Below are positions 44,223-54,247 of a stretch of 64,000 nucleotides of DNA, piece after piece. The stretch comes from Simplicispira psychrophila DSM 11588 (GTDB lineage: Bacteria > Pseudomonadota > Gammaproteobacteria > Burkholderiales > Burkholderiaceae_C). Both the position numbers and the translations under genes were made by a program. The DNA is taken from contig NZ_JHYS01000005.1 of the NCBI RefSeq assembly GCF_000688255.1, forward strand, positions 186,001-250,000. The letters are read 5' to 3'. How positions within the stretch are numbered: the stretch's first letter is position 1; every line of letters starts with the position of its first letter. Under the pieces are notes generated by a model, which worked only from the letters and a program-made list of their open reading frames with translations, searched no databases and was not told the DNA's origin.

Positions 44223-46134
44223 GGGCGCACTCCATCGGTAGCCAGAGGTCAAAAACAATCAAACCGGCGTCTTGCCGGCAGACGATGCTAGCGCCCAGCT
44301 GCTCGGCCAGCGCCTTGACGATGTACAACCCCAGCCCCGAGCCACTTTGCTGGTGCGCGCCAGGAGAGCGGTAATACTTTTCAAACACCTGCGCCGGGTC
44401 GGGCAAGCCGGCCACGCCCACGGCGTTTTGGATTTGGATGCGCACACCAGCGCGCGCGTCTTGGGTGCTCAACTCCACATCCATTTGCACCGTACTGTCC
44501 GGCGGCGAATATCTCAGCGCGTTATCTATCAAATTACCCAGCACCGTGCGCAGCAGCAGGGGTTCGCTTTGCACGGCGGCGGCGCTGGCGGTGGGTGCCA
44601 GATACAGCGAAACGCGCTGCGCTGCTGGCTGCTGCGCCAGCACTTCGCTGAGCAACTCGTCGATGCGACAAGGCTGTAGCTGAAAAATCTCAGCCTGGTC
44701 GTCAATTTGGCTGACCAAGGCACAGCGCTCGACAATAGCGTCAATGTCGTTGACCGCCTGTGTGGCGTAGGTCTGCATCCGTGCTGTGGGGTCTTTGGCA
44801 CCCAAGCGCATACGGATCACCGACAGCGGTGTTTTCAGCTCATGCGTCAGCATCGACAAAAAATGCCGCTGGTGATCGCGCTCGGTACGTTCTTGCTGGG
44901 CGGTGGCTTGGGCGCGCTCGGTCTCTAGCGCAGCTTGGTGTAGTTGGTTTTGCATGGTTTGCACGCGCCGCGTCAGCATCAGCTGTAGTGCCAGCAGCGT
45001 GGCCAGCGGCCCCAGCTGAAAGCCATAAATCAACCACAACTGCCCCGGCAGCCAGCCCAGCAGCGTAGGCACCACTGACAGCGTGCCCGCCAAGCTAAAC
45101 AGGTGCGCTGCTAGCAAAAACTTGCCGGTGCTGTTTTCTTGGCGCCACAGTTGCACGCTGCGCACCGTACCGGTCATCAAGGTCAGCGAGATAAACGGCA
45201 GCACCACGCTGGCCGCTTCTGGGTAGAGATTCAAAAACGGTGCCGGCAAGCACACCAGCGCCAGCCAGAATTGCGCACGGTACACCCAGCGCATCCACAG
45301 CGGCGCGTGGTCAATGTCGAGCGCCAGCATGTAAAAGCGCACGCCAAACAACGCTACCAATAGTGTGCCTAGTGATACCCAGTGGCTGGCCCAGAAGGGC
45401 GAATGCGGCAGCAAAAACTCTGCCGCCAGACCGTTGACACCGCTCAAATTCACCAGTGTGGCACCCATGTAGGCGATGAAACGGCGATGCAGGGCCTCGT
45501 TGCGCCACAGCCCCTGCCACAGGTTGGCCAGCAGTCCGGCAAAAAACAGGCCAAACAGCACCCCCAGCAGCGCGTATTCGCACGCCGTGTGCTCGGCAAA
45601 GTCCTTGGGGTGCCACGCCTTGACGGCCAGCACCGAACTGCTGGTGGTGTGCAGCCGCACATACACCGTGCGCGGGCGTGCATCGGCAAAATCGACCGCC
45701 AACACAAACGCCCGGTGCGGAAATTCTTTGGCCGCGTGCGGCAGTAAATCGCCGGCGCGACGAACTTCAAAAGCGCTGCCCGCTTGCGGCTGCGACAGGT
45801 AAATTTGCAAATCGTCCAGATACGGCGGGTGGATTTCTAACAGCACCTCACGCTCGCCTTTGGCGTTGGGCGGCGGTGCGTGCAGCGTAAAGCGCAACCA
45901 GTGCACAGTGCGCGTAAAGCCGGCAGAAAAACCGTAGGGCATCGGTTTGAATTGCGCCGCCCGCGCCGGCTGACTGACGCTGGCTATGGTCTGCGCCCCA
46001 TGCGGGTCAGCCAGCACGGCGAGGTCGTTGATGCTCCAAGCATCGGCGGCGTTGCTGGGGGCCGTGAACAGCACCAGCGCCAGTGCCCACCACCAAAGGA
46101 GTCTTGTGAGTGGGGCGTGAGCGGTTCGGGGCAT
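44176..46134 (-). CDS. 7TMR-DISM sensor histidine kinase
   Basis: A 652-aa sensor kinase. A signal peptide (to SNAAD) is followed by a periplasmic 7TMR-DISM extracellular domain (WLRFTLHAPPPNAKGEREVLLEIHPPYLDDLQIYL region), seven membrane helices (about residues 190-380) and a cytoplasmic kinase. The H-box is HFLSMLTHELKTPLSVIR; the ATPase part has GNLIDNALRYSPP (N-box) and SGSGLGLYIVKALAE (G2). DISM domains probably bind carbohydrate-like or small ligands; the signal is unknown. It is divergent from the DUF4214 giant gene, with 170 bases between, so regulation of that gene is possible. Confidence 0.93.
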   Translation of the reverse strand: MPRTAHAPLTRLLWWWALALVLFTAPSNAADAWSINDLAVLADPHGAQTIASVSQPARAAQFKPMPYGFSAGFTRTVHWLRFTLHAPPPNAKGEREVLLEIHPPYLDDLQIYLSQPQAGSAFEVRRAGDLLPHAAKEFPHRAFVLAVDFADARPRTVYVRLHTTSSSVLAVKAWHPKDFAEHTACEYALLGVLFGLFFAGLLANLWQGLWRNEALHRRFIAYMGATLVNLSGVNGLAAEFLLPHSPFWASHWVSLGTLLVALFGVRFYMLALDIDHAPLWMRWVYRAQFWLALVCLPAPFLNLYPEAASVVLPFISLTLMTGTVRSVQLWRQENSTGKFLLAAHLFSLAGTLSVVPTLLGWLPGQLWLIYGFQLGPLATLLALQLMLTRRVQTMQNQLHQAALETERAQATAQQERTERDHQRHFLSMLTHELKTPLSVIRMRLGAKDPTARMQTYATQAVNDIDAIVERCALVSQIDDQAEIFQLQPCRIDELLSEVLAQQPAAQRVSLYLAPTASAAAVQSEPLLLRTVLGNLIDNALRYSPPDSTVQMDVELSTQDARAGVRIQIQNAVGVAGLPDPAQVFEKYYRSPGAHQQSGSGLGLYIVKALAEQLGASIVCRQDAGLIVFDLWLPMECAHADTTTGGGRPLGFA

Positions 46135-46152
46135 AAGCGTGGGTTTTTGGGG

Positions 46153-46172
46153 TTGGCAAGCTTTGGCAAGCT
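46153..46172. repeat. 10-bp tandem repeat upstream of the DUF4214 gene
   Basis: TTGGCAAGCT occurs twice in tandem (46153-46162 and 46163-46172), one helical turn apart, between the divergent kinase and DUF4214 genes. It has the spacing of an OmpR-type regulator site but nothing confirms this. Confidence 0.4.
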
Positions 46173-46304
46173 TTCTCAGAAGGGCCTGACTAGAGTGTTG
46201 CTGAATGTGCTTTGTTTTTCATCTGAAGAAAAGCGAGGCCATCGCCACGCCACTGACAGGCGTGCTGCAAAAAAGCATTTCCCCCCAAAAAAAGGAGCAT
46301 CCAC

Positions 46305-49300
46305 ATGGCCAGCCACCCACAACTTGTGTCCGCGTTTTACTTGGCCTATTACGGCCGCCCGGCCGATGCTGGTGGCATGGCCTATTGGGCACAGCAGCTG
46401 CAGCTTGCCGGTGGCAATCTGAGTTACATCGCCGATGTATTTGCCAATTCAGCCGAATCGACAGCCAATTTTGGCGGACTGAGCACGCCCCAGCACATCG
46501 CCCTGCTGTACCAGCACTTGCTGAATCGCCCGCCTGAACCCGCGGGTGCGGCGTACTGGCTCGGCGAGGTTGACGCTGGGCGCATCACTATGGCCCAAAT
46601 GGCCATCAGCATTCACCAAGGTGCATTGGGCTCAGATGCCAACACCGTGGCCGTGCGCCAGCAGTTGGCCGATCAATTTACCGCTGCACTGCCTGCCAAC
46701 GGCGCGGGCTACAGCGGGAAAGCGGCGACTGAGGCGGCTCGCCTCATCATCCAAGCCGCCAACGCCGACACCAGTGCGGCGGACGTTGCCGCCCTAGCCT
46801 TGGCCGGCGTGGCGCTGGCGGCCAGCGCGATGGCCCATCCGACCATCATCACTGCGCTGCGCGGCAGCAGCGGCCAGCTGACGGATCTGTTGGGCACGCC
46901 AGCGGGCGGGGCCAACCCGCTGGCTTTGGTGCAATTGCTCAACACCATTGTCGGGACGGCGGCGGGCAACGGCGCAGCGCTGACCACGCTGCTGGGAATG
47001 GGTACGCTGACCGAAGCGCTCACTACCCTGCGTCCCGGCGTGACGCTGACCGAACTGGACAGCGCCATTGCCTCGGGCGGCTTTGGTGATGGTGCCGTCG
47101 TGATTAATCCTGGTGGCGATTCTGGTGGTGGTGGCGGTGGCGGTGGCGGTGGCGATTCTGGTGGTGGCGGCGGCCCCGCGCCCGACACCACGCCCCCAGC
47201 CGCACCCAGCGCGCTGGACTTGGCCGCAGCCGACGACACCGGCGCATCAAGCACCGACCACATCACCCAAAACACCACCGCCTTGACCATCACCGGCACG
47301 GCAGAGGCCGGTGCTACCGTCAAGCTGTACGACACCGACGGCACCACCGTGCTGGGCACGGGCACCGCTACGGGCGGCAGTTTCAGCATTGACGTGACCT
47401 TGACCGAGGGCGTGCACAGCCTCACCGCCAAGGCCACCGATGCCGCCAATAACACCAGCACCGCCTCCACGGCGCTGGCGGTGACGGTGGACACCACCGC
47501 GCCGACTGGCAGCGTCACGGCGGCCACCGTCATGGTCGGCGACAGCGTCACCACCGCGCAAAGCAGCGAAGCGGGCAGCACGCTGTATTTGGTCAAGTCG
47601 GATGCCAGCGTGACCGACCGCGCCTCGCTCGAAGCGCTGGTGACCGCTGGCACCGCCACCAAAGCTACGGCCAGCGCTGCCGACACCGCCACCGCGCTGG
47701 CCACCACCGGCTTGGACACGGGGAATTACCAAGTCATTGCCGTGGACGTCGCCGGCAACGTCAGCACCGCTTCTACGGGCGTGATTACGCTGGCTCCTTC
47801 TTTCATCGTCACCGTTTCTGACGCGGGGCGGGTCAGCTTCAGCGGTACGGCGCAAGATTTCATCACTTTCACCATGCTGAACGATGTTGCTACTTTTGCG
47901 TGTGGTGGCGTAGAGGCGGCGCAAACGGTGGATTTTTCTAGCGCCGCCACCGCTAAAACCATCGTGGTGGCGGCTGGGCAGGCACTGCAGGCCAAAGGTG
48001 CTGACATCAGTGGCAAGGCGGTCAGTGGGGAAGGCACCGTATGGGTGCTGCTGGGAGCGGCGACCGACCTCTCAAAATTTGCCCCAGAGCTGCAAGTCGC
48101 CGCTTTTGTCGCCAGCAGCATGGACATCTCCAGCAACATCTCTTTGGGTGGCGTGAAGGCCTATTCGGTGTTTTCTGATGCATCGCAAGCCGCACCCACG
48201 CTGACCTTGACGGCGGCGCAGGCCTCGGGCGTGGTCATCGGTGGCGACGGCAATGTGGCCATCACCGGCTCGGACGGCGTGCAGACGCTGGATATTCAAA
48301 CCTACAACAGCAACGCCACCACCAGCATCACGGCGGGCAAGGGCGGAGACCTCATCAAATTGGATGAAGGCAGCAGCCACGACACCCTGTATGTCAAAAC
48401 GAATGGCAGCGTCTCTGACTCCTACGCCTTGCAAGCGGACGACAGCAACATGGATGTCATCACCGGCTTCGATACGGCGCATGACAAGCTGGCCTTGCCC
48501 AGCGGTGCGGCCGTGGTGAATGACAACAGCATCTGGAGCGACACGGGCAGTAACGGTCTCCTGACCGTTGAAGGCACCTCCAACGGCATCGTCAGCTTTG
48601 GCGGTAGCGCAGCAATCGGTGCCAGCGCTTGGGAGAGGGTCAGCGCCGTGCTCACGGCCGCTGGCAGCCAAACATTCACCACCGCCGTCGTCCACGGCAC
48701 CGACACCTACGTCATCCAGACCGACGGCACCGCCGGCGCGCAGACCAGCGACATCGTGGTCAAGTTGCAAGGCACACAGGCGAGCGATCTTGCGTTTGTT
48801 GACGCGCCCGCTATCGCCGACACCACCGCCCCGACCATCACCAGCGTGGCCGTGCCGGCCAATGCCGCCTACAAGCTGGGCGAGACGCTGACCTTCACGC
48901 TCAACACCGACGAGGCGGTCACCGTCAGCGGCACGCCCCAACTGGCGCTGACCATTGGTAGCACCACCGTGCAGGCCGACTACGTCTCCGGCAGCGGCAG
49001 CAAGGCCTTGGTGTTTAGCTATACCGTGGAGGCCGGTCAAGCCTATACCGACGGCATCACGGTGGGCGCGCTGGCCTTGAATGGCGGCACGCTCCAAGAT
49101 GCGGCGGGCAACACCTTGGTGCTGACGCTTCCTAACATGGACGCGACTACCGGTGTTCTGGTCGATGGCGTGGTGCCTACGCTCACTTCCAGCCTGCCGG
49201 CAGACAACGCCGGCGAGGTGGCCGTGGGCGCTAATCTGGTGCTGACCTTCAGCGAAAACGTCAAAGTCGGCAGCGGCAACATCGTCATCAAGCAGGTGTC

Positions 49301-50522
49301 TGACAACAGCGTGGTGGCAACGATGGCCGTGGGGGATGCACAAGTCAGCATTGCCAACAACGTGATCACCATCAACCCCACGGCCGATTTGGCAGCAGGC
49401 ACCGCTTATTACGTCGAAATTGCCGCCACCGCCTTCACCGACTTGGCCGGCAACGCCTATGCGGGCATCGGCGGTAATACAGCGCTGAACTTCACCACGG
49501 CGGCGGCTGGTTTGGTGGTGAACAAAGATACCCAAAACATCTTCTTGGCTTTTCTAGGTTACCCAGGAACCAACGCCAGTGTCGATGCCACCGGCATGAG
49601 CGCTGCGCAGTTGGCCGAGGTAGCGACGAATATCGGCAAAGTCAAAGCCGATGGCATCACCGGCACGTTTACCGTGAGCAGCGACGTGGTTGCAGGAGTC
49701 ATCACCAGCCTGCTGGGCAAAACAGCCGGTACCGCCACGGTGACGGTGGCGAGCACGGGCATGGATGCAGCGGCACTCACCGCCGTGGGCGGCGCTATGG
49801 CGAAGGTGGATGTGCTCAATTTGGGCCTTAACCAAGTTGTCACGGCAGACGCGGCGCAGGTCACTGGCAACACGCTAGCGGTTAACGCGGGATTCGGCCA
49901 GCTCTTTCTTAATGGCACCAGCGATGCTGACTCCATCAACTTGACCAACGTCACGACGGCCAGCGCTGCCGCCGTCGTCACCGGTCTGGGCGGTGCTGAC
50001 ACCATCCAGCTGGGTGCCGGCACCTTTGTGCTGAATTACACCGGTACGGACGATGGCGGCACCACCGGCGACGTGGTGACCGGCTTCGATTCAGCGGAGC
50101 ATGCCATCTACATCACGGGCAGCTTGAAGGATGCGCTGGGGGGCATCACCGGCGAAGTTGTTGCCTCCACTGGCGGCGTCAATTTTGCACAAGCAAGTAT
50201 CGCTATTGGCACGGTCTTAGCAGCCGCAAACCGCGATGTGTGGGGGGGAGAGGTTGCGGTATCGGCTGCCAACCTGACGAATAAAGACATGGTCGCTAAG
50301 CTGCTGCGTGGAGGATTCCCTAACTTCCAAGGAGGAGGGGCACCTGTTGCCAACAGCAAGATATTTGCCGTACAAGCCAGTGACTTTGACCAGACAGGAA
50401 AATTTGGCGTCTATGTCTGGACGGATACGACCGTTGATATGGTTCAGGTTAATCCTGAGGAACTCAAAATCCTCGGCATTTTCACCGGCACCTTTGGCGC
50501 AGGCGAAATCGTGATTGCCTGA
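46305..50522 (+). CDS. 1405-aa DUF4214 and Ig-like repeat surface/secreted protein
   Basis: Two DUF4214-like motifs open the protein ([18 protein letters not shown] and [17 protein letters not shown], residues 8-110). A helical region and a glycine/serine-rich hinge (about 268-291) follow. Next come an Ig-like domain ([19 protein letters not shown], about 300-395), two RTX-like beta segments (about 680-730 and 1226-1270, e.g. [14 protein letters not shown]), and two Ig-like or SbsA-type modules (about 843-948 and 957-1065, [21 protein letters not shown]). There is no Sec signal peptide; with DUF4214 and RTX-like parts this suggests type I secretion, although no secretion genes adjoin. AAAGGAG precedes the ATG. 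Exact role unknown; adhesin or S-layer-like. Confidence 0.85.
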   Translation: MASHPQLVSAFYLAYYGRPADAGGMAYWAQQLQLAGGNLSYIADVFANSAESTANFGGLSTPQHIALLYQHLLNRPPEPAGAAYWLGEVDAGRITMAQMAISIHQGALGSDANTVAVRQQLADQFTAALPANGAGYSGKAATEAARLIIQAANADTSAADVAALALAGVALAASAMAHPTIITALRGSSGQLTDLLGTPAGGANPLALVQLLNTIVGTAAGNGAALTTLLGMGTLTEALTTLRPGVTLTELDSAIASGGFGDGAVVINPGGDSGGGGGGGGGGDSGGGGGPAPDTTPPAAPSALDLAAADDTGASSTDHITQNTTALTITGTAEAGATVKLYDTDGTTVLGTGTATGGSFSIDVTLTEGVHSLTAKATDAANNTSTASTALAVTVDTTAPTGSVTAATVMVGDSVTTAQSSEAGSTLYLVKSDASVTDRASLEALVTAGTATKATASAADTATALATTGLDTGNYQVIAVDVAGNVSTASTGVITLAPSFIVTVSDAGRVSFSGTAQDFITFTMLNDVATFACGGVEAAQTVDFSSAATAKTIVVAAGQALQAKGADISGKAVSGEGTVWVLLGAATDLSKFAPELQVAAFVASSMDISSNISLGGVKAYSVFSDASQAAPTLTLTAAQASGVVIGGDGNVAITGSDGVQTLDIQTYNSNATTSITAGKGGDLIKLDEGSSHDTLYVKTNGSVSDSYALQADDSNMDVITGFDTAHDKLALPSGAAVVNDNSIWSDTGSNGLLTVEGTSNGIVSFGGSAAIGASAWERVSAVLTAAGSQTFTTAVVHGTDTYVIQTDGTAGAQTSDIVVKLQGTQASDLAFVDAPAIADTTAPTITSVAVPANAAYKLGETLTFTLNTDEAVTVSGTPQLALTIGSTTVQADYVSGSGSKALVFSYTVEAGQAYTDGITVGALALNGGTLQDAAGNTLVLTLPNMDATTGVLVDGVVPTLTSSLPADNAGEVAVGANLVLTFSENVKVGSGNIVIKQVSDNSVVATMAVGDAQVSIANNVITINPTADLAAGTAYYVEIAATAFTDLAGNAYAGIGGNTALNFTTAAAGLVVNKDTQNIFLAFLGYPGTNASVDATGMSAAQLAEVATNIGKVKADGITGTFTVSSDVVAGVITSLLGKTAGTATVTVASTGMDAAALTAVGGAMAKVDVLNLGLNQVVTADAAQVTGNTLAVNAGFGQLFLNGTSDADSINLTNVTTASAAAVVTGLGGADTIQLGAGTFVLNYTGTDDGGTTGDVVTGFDSAEHAIYITGSLKDALGGITGEVVASTGGVNFAQASIAIGTVLAAANRDVWGGEVAVSAANLTNKDMVAKLLRGGFPNFQGGGAPVANSKIFAVQASDFDQTGKFGVYVWTDTTVDMVQVNPEELKILGIFTGTFGAGEIVIA

Positions 50523-50563
50523 TTGGTGAGGTCAGCAAATCTGTAGCGCGCCACGGGTGCCGT

Positions 50564-50599
50564 AAACCCCCCGCTTTTCCAGCAAAAGCGGGGTTTTTT
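50564..50599 (+). terminator. Rho-independent terminator after the DUF4214 gene
   Basis: CCCCGCTTTT (50569-50578) pairs with AAAAGCGGGG (50584-50593) around CCAGC and is followed by six T. It is the strongest terminator in the window, about 42 bases after the stop. Confidence 0.92.
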
Positions 50600-50602
50600 A
50601 TG

Positions 50603-50665
50603 CCAAAACGGTCTCTAGCCCAATGAATACGTGCGCTAGCAGCTATGGTTTAAATAGCGAATGCG
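50603..50665. repeat. Comamonadaceae-type short intergenic repeat (copy 11)
   Basis: ACGGTCTCTAGCCCAATGAATACGTGCGCTAGCAGCTATGGTTTAAATAGC lies between the DUF4214 terminator and the end of lnt. Confidence 0.7.
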
Positions 50666-50682
50666 CGCTGCGTGCAGGGGAC

Positions 50683-52311
50683 TCAATCTCGCCGCGCCCG
50701 CCCCAGCAGCGCCGCCAGCACCACCGCCACCCCCAGCAACCACAGCGGCCACAAACCAAAGCGCGCCACCCACCAGCCATACGGCGTGGGTGCGCCGCTG
50801 CGCCCTTGCACGCTGCCGGTGAGCACGCCGCGCCGGCCATGTTCGTAGTGCGCAGTGACCTGGCCTTGGTGGTCGATGATGGCGCTGGCGCCGGTGTTGG
50901 TGGCGCGCACCATCGGGCGCTCAAATTCGAGCGTGCGCATCCGGCTAATTTGCAGGTGCTGGTCAATCGCCAGCGAGTTGCCAAACCAAGCAATGTTGCT
51001 CAAGTTGACAAACACCGTCGGCGCGTTAGCGGGGTCGGCAAAGCGGGCGCCGAGTTCTTCGCCAAACAGGTCTTCATAGCAAATGTTGGGCGCCAAGCGC
51101 TCGCCGCGCCAAACAAACGGCGGCTGCACCAGTGCGCCGCGGCTGAAATCGCCCAGCGGGATGTTCATCAGCTCGGTAAACCAGCGAAAAAATGGCGGGA
51201 TGAACTCACCAAACGGCACCAGATGGTGCTTGTCGTAGCGGTACGCTGCACGCTCTCCGGGCTTCCAGCCGAGCACCGAGTTGGTGTAGCCCAGCCCCAA
51301 GTCGCCTAGCGGAATGCCCACCAAAGCGGCCTGCGCGCCGCGGGTGTATTGGTCTTCAATCACCTGCAGATAGCCGGGCGGCAGTTGCTGGGGCAACAGA
51401 GCGATAGCGGTTTCGGGCGCCACCACCAGTTGCGCCGTGGCGTTGCGCAGTTGGTCGCTGTACCACTGCAGGGCCATGGGTACGCCGCTACCAGGCTGAA
51501 ATTTTTCATCTTGCGGAATGCTGCCTTGCAGCAGCGCCAGCGTCAGGGGCGCAGTGGCGGGCAGACTGGGTGCAGCGATAGCGCGCTCGCGCTGCCAGGA
51601 CAGCGCCGTCAGCGTGACCAGGACGGCCGCCGCCAGCGCCCAAGCGCGCAGGTTGCGCAGGTCGCTGGGGCGCCATTGGGCCAGCAGCATCGCCAGCGCG
51701 GCAGCCGCGGCGGCAATGCCATACACGCCGATGCTGCGCGCCAGCACCGCCAGGGGGCCTTCGACATGGGCATAACCGCCCGCACCCCACGGGAAACCGG
51801 TCCACCACACGCCTCGGGCCAATTCGGCCAGCAACCACAGCGCAGCAAAAACCAGAGCAGCCAGCGCACGCTGGCTGGGCGCTAGCGCACTAAAAATCCC
51901 TAAAGCGGCGGCGTAATACAGCGCTAAAAATCCAGCCAGACCGAGCACCGCTGCCACCGCCAGGGGCGAGGCCAAGCCGCCATAGGTGTGCATGGAAATG
52001 AACAGCCACCAGAACGTCCCGGCCAGCCAGGTCGTTGCAAACACCCAACCCAACCCGGCGGCACGGCGCCACGGCGTACCGGGGCGCACCAGCCAGGCCA
52101 GCGTCAGCAGCGAGGCCAGTTGCAACCACCACTGCGGCGCGCCGCTGCCGGGCAGCGCCAGTGACGCCGCCTGCGCCAGTCCGGCCAGCAGGGCCAGCGG
52201 CCAATGCCAGGGCGCCGCCGCGCGCGGCCGTGCCGCAGTCCAGAAAGGGTGCAGGGAGGGGGTGGAATACAGAGTGCGGGATTCCCGCCAGGGCGCTGGA
52301 GCCGACGCCAT
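50683..52311 (-). CDS. lnt: Apolipoprotein N-acyltransferase
   Basis: A 542-aa Lnt, the inner-membrane enzyme that N-acylates the terminal Cys of lipoproteins. Several N-terminal membrane helices (about residues 30-240) precede a nitrilase-like periplasmic domain with the catalytic Glu (VVAPETAIALLP), Lys (YDKHHLVPFGEFIP) and Cys (PNICYEDLFGEEL). ATG 52311 overlaps the corC stop (TGATG), fixing the start. The lnt-after-corC order is conserved in proteobacteria. It would mature NirF and the tannase-family lipoprotein, among others. Confidence 0.96.
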   Translation of the reverse strand: MASAPAPWRESRTLYSTPSLHPFWTAARPRAAAPWHWPLALLAGLAQAASLALPGSGAPQWWLQLASLLTLAWLVRPGTPWRRAAGLGWVFATTWLAGTFWWLFISMHTYGGLASPLAVAAVLGLAGFLALYYAAALGIFSALAPSQRALAALVFAALWLLAELARGVWWTGFPWGAGGYAHVEGPLAVLARSIGVYGIAAAAAALAMLLAQWRPSDLRNLRAWALAAAVLVTLTALSWQRERAIAAPSLPATAPLTLALLQGSIPQDEKFQPGSGVPMALQWYSDQLRNATAQLVVAPETAIALLPQQLPPGYLQVIEDQYTRGAQAALVGIPLGDLGLGYTNSVLGWKPGERAAYRYDKHHLVPFGEFIPPFFRWFTELMNIPLGDFSRGALVQPPFVWRGERLAPNICYEDLFGEELGARFADPANAPTVFVNLSNIAWFGNSLAIDQHLQISRMRTLEFERPMVRATNTGASAIIDHQGQVTAHYEHGRRGVLTGSVQGRSGAPTPYGWWVARFGLWPLWLLGVAVVLAALLGRARRD

Positions 52312-53186
52312 CAAGTTGCGCCGGCCTCGGGTGGCGCTGCCGACACCTTGAACCAGCGCACCGCGCCGCCCTTGGTGTGCAGCACAACAAAATTCAGTCC
52401 GCACAACGGCAGGTGCTCGCCACGCTTGGGCACATGGCCCATTTCATGCGCGATGAGGCCACCGATGGTGTCGAAGGTTTCATCCGCATCGCTGCCGGCG
52501 ATGGGCACGCCAAAGGCCTCCGCCACGCGCTCGACCGGGGTGTCGCCGCTGACGCGATAGGTGTGGTCGGCCAGGGCAAAGATGTCGCCCTCTTCCTCGC
52601 CAATGTCAAATTCGTCTTCGATCTCGCCGACGATTTCTTCCAGCACGTCCTCGATCGTCGCCAGGCCGGCGACGCGGCCAAACTCGTCGATGACGATGGC
52701 CAGATGGTTGCGGTTGCTGCGAAAGTCGCGCAGCAGATCGTTCAGTCCCTTGGACTCGGGCACAAACACCGCTGGGCGCAGCAGCGCGCGGATATTCAGC
52801 TCGGGCGCACGCTGCAGCTTGAGAAAGTCTTTGGCCAGCAGGATGCCGATGATGTTTTCGCGTTCCCCCTGGTACACCGGAAAGCGCGAGTGCGCGGTGT
52901 TGATGATCAGGTGCAGCAATTGCTCAAACGGCGCATCGATGTTGATGGTGTCCATGCGCGTGGCGGCCACCATGACATCGCCCACGGTCAGGCTGGCCAT
53001 GCGGATCACGCGCTCGAGCATGATGCGCGACTCGGCGCTGATGACCTGGTTGTCTTCAGCGCTGGCCAGAATGGCAATGAGCTCTTCGTGCGAGTCCGGA
53101 CCGGGGTGGATGAACTCGGCAATTTTTTGCAGAAAACTGCGCTTGTCTTCTTTTTCAAAAAAACGCGCGGGATGGGGATCGGACAC
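52311..53186 (-). CDS. corC: CorC/YbeX-type CBS domain protein
   Basis: A 291-aa CorC: a short N-terminal segment, two CBS domains (VGDVMVAATRMDTINIDAPFEQLLHLIINTAHSRFPVYQG and LLRPAVFVPESKGLNDLLRDFRSNRNHLAIVIDEFG...) and a C-terminal CorC/HlyC domain (ALADHTYRVSGDTPVERV). It is linked to magnesium/cobalt efflux and envelope function. The start is taken as GTG 53186, the codon that matches the family N-terminus (SDPHPARFFEK); there is an AAGG close by but unusually near. Upstream frame has no good start. It normally follows ybeY, which here is 33 kb away. Confidence 0.92.
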   Translation of the reverse strand: MSDPHPARFFEKEDKRSFLQKIAEFIHPGPDSHEELIAILASAEDNQVISAESRIMLERVIRMASLTVGDVMVAATRMDTINIDAPFEQLLHLIINTAHSRFPVYQGERENIIGILLAKDFLKLQRAPELNIRALLRPAVFVPESKGLNDLLRDFRSNRNHLAIVIDEFGRVAGLATIEDVLEEIVGEIEDEFDIGEEEGDIFALADHTYRVSGDTPVERVAEAFGVPIAGSDADETFDTIGGLIAHEMGHVPKRGEHLPLCGLNFVVLHTKGGAVRWFKVSAAPPEAGAT

Positions 53187-53283
53187 AGCCTTGGAGTGCA
53201 GGACGTGCGGTAGTGAAACAAGGCCCCTAGGATACTGGATTGTGGTGTCCACACTCCCAGAGGCCCGCCCGCAGAACCGGCTT

Positions 53284-54021
53284 TTAGCTGCGCGCCGAAC
53301 GTGCGCCGGTGCGCAGGGCCTGCATCCGGGCCAGAAAGTCCCAGAACTGCTTGGCCTGGTGCTTGATGCGGTAGTCGATTTCAGCGAATTGGTGCTCAAT
53401 GATGGCCGCCATGCGCGTATCCAGATTGGCCGGAGGCAGCTGCAGAAAGGCCTCGGATTCGGCGCCATCGCGCTGGACGACAGCACCGGCTTTGCGCGCA
53501 ATTTTCAGCATGGCGGTGTTTTCTGACAGCGCGTGGATGAACATCATGTCCACGCCTTCATTGCGCGCATGGATCACGGCGCGCTCGAACAGGCGCCCAC
53601 CGTAACCGCGCCCGCGTGCTTGTTTCAGCACCGAGACACCAAATTCGGCGCACTGGTGGTGCTCAGGGTCGGTGGCAAACGCCACATGCGCCATGGCAAT
53701 CAACTCCAAGCGACGGTTGTAAATGCCAAAAATTTCGTCGCGCTCGAAGTCCAGCTGGGCGACGTAGCGGCTGATTTGTTCGTCGCTGGCTTTGTAGCCA
53801 AAACGCAGGTAGCGGTCGGAATCGTCCAGCGCCAGCAAGTGCGCGGCAATGCGCTCGCGGTACGCCGGACCGAGCGAGCGGATAGGTACCACCACCGGGG
53901 CTCTGACAGAGACAGGAGGAGGAGGGGGGGGAGCATCACCGTCAACGCGGTCACTCACCGGGTGTAGCAGATCAATGCCAGCGTCCCAGGATGCTTTGAG
54001 CCAGTCTTTGGTTGCAGTCAT
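53284..54021 (-). CDS. GNAT-family N-acetyltransferase
   Basis: A 245-aa protein with a GNAT fold from about residue 45: YLRFGYKASDEQI, AMAHVAFATD, CAEFGVSVLKQARGRGYGGRLFERAVIHARNEG (the acetyl-CoA loop Q-x2-GRGYG) and MFIHALSENTAMLKIARKAG. N-terminal and C-terminal extensions of about 40 residues are unassigned; the N-terminal one has a proline run. The acceptor is unknown. ATG 54021 is preferred over an ATG three codons upstream, without a clear ribosome site for either. It is divergent from hppD. Confidence 0.88.
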   Translation of the reverse strand: MTATKDWLKASWDAGIDLLHPVSDRVDGDAPPPPPPVSVRAPVVVPIRSLGPAYRERIAAHLLALDDSDRYLRFGYKASDEQISRYVAQLDFERDEIFGIYNRRLELIAMAHVAFATDPEHHQCAEFGVSVLKQARGRGYGGRLFERAVIHARNEGVDMMFIHALSENTAMLKIARKAGAVVQRDGAESEAFLQLPPANLDTRMAAIIEHQFAEIDYRIKHQAKQFWDFLARMQALRTGARSARS

Positions 54022-54063
54022 GTAAACCAATGTAGGTCTTTTTTTTCAACTCTCCAAGCATTA

Positions 54064-54084
54064 TTTGTTGCGCTGCAACAAATT
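54064..54084. promoter_or_regulatory. Perfect 21-bp palindrome, candidate operator for hppD/GNAT
   Basis: ATTTGTTGC (54064-54072), GCT, GCAACAAAT (54076-54084): nine-base arms match perfectly around three bases, in the AT-rich region between the divergent GNAT and hppD genes. Such a site suits a dimeric regulator of the MarR, GntR or AsnC type. No regulator gene is adjacent. A hairpin role is less likely because it is 164 bases before the hppD start and no T tract follows. Confidence 0.6.
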
Positions 54085-54247
54085 CCTCAGCATTGGTGAT
54101 TTTTTCTATTAAATCAAATACTTATACTGATTGCCGAGTGTTGTAGTACCACCAAACAGGGTTAAATCACCGCCCCTGCTAGCGCAATTCCTCTTGGGGT
54201 TGGCCGGGTGAAGGGTCAAAATTTCGGCTCACTCCCCAGGAGACACC

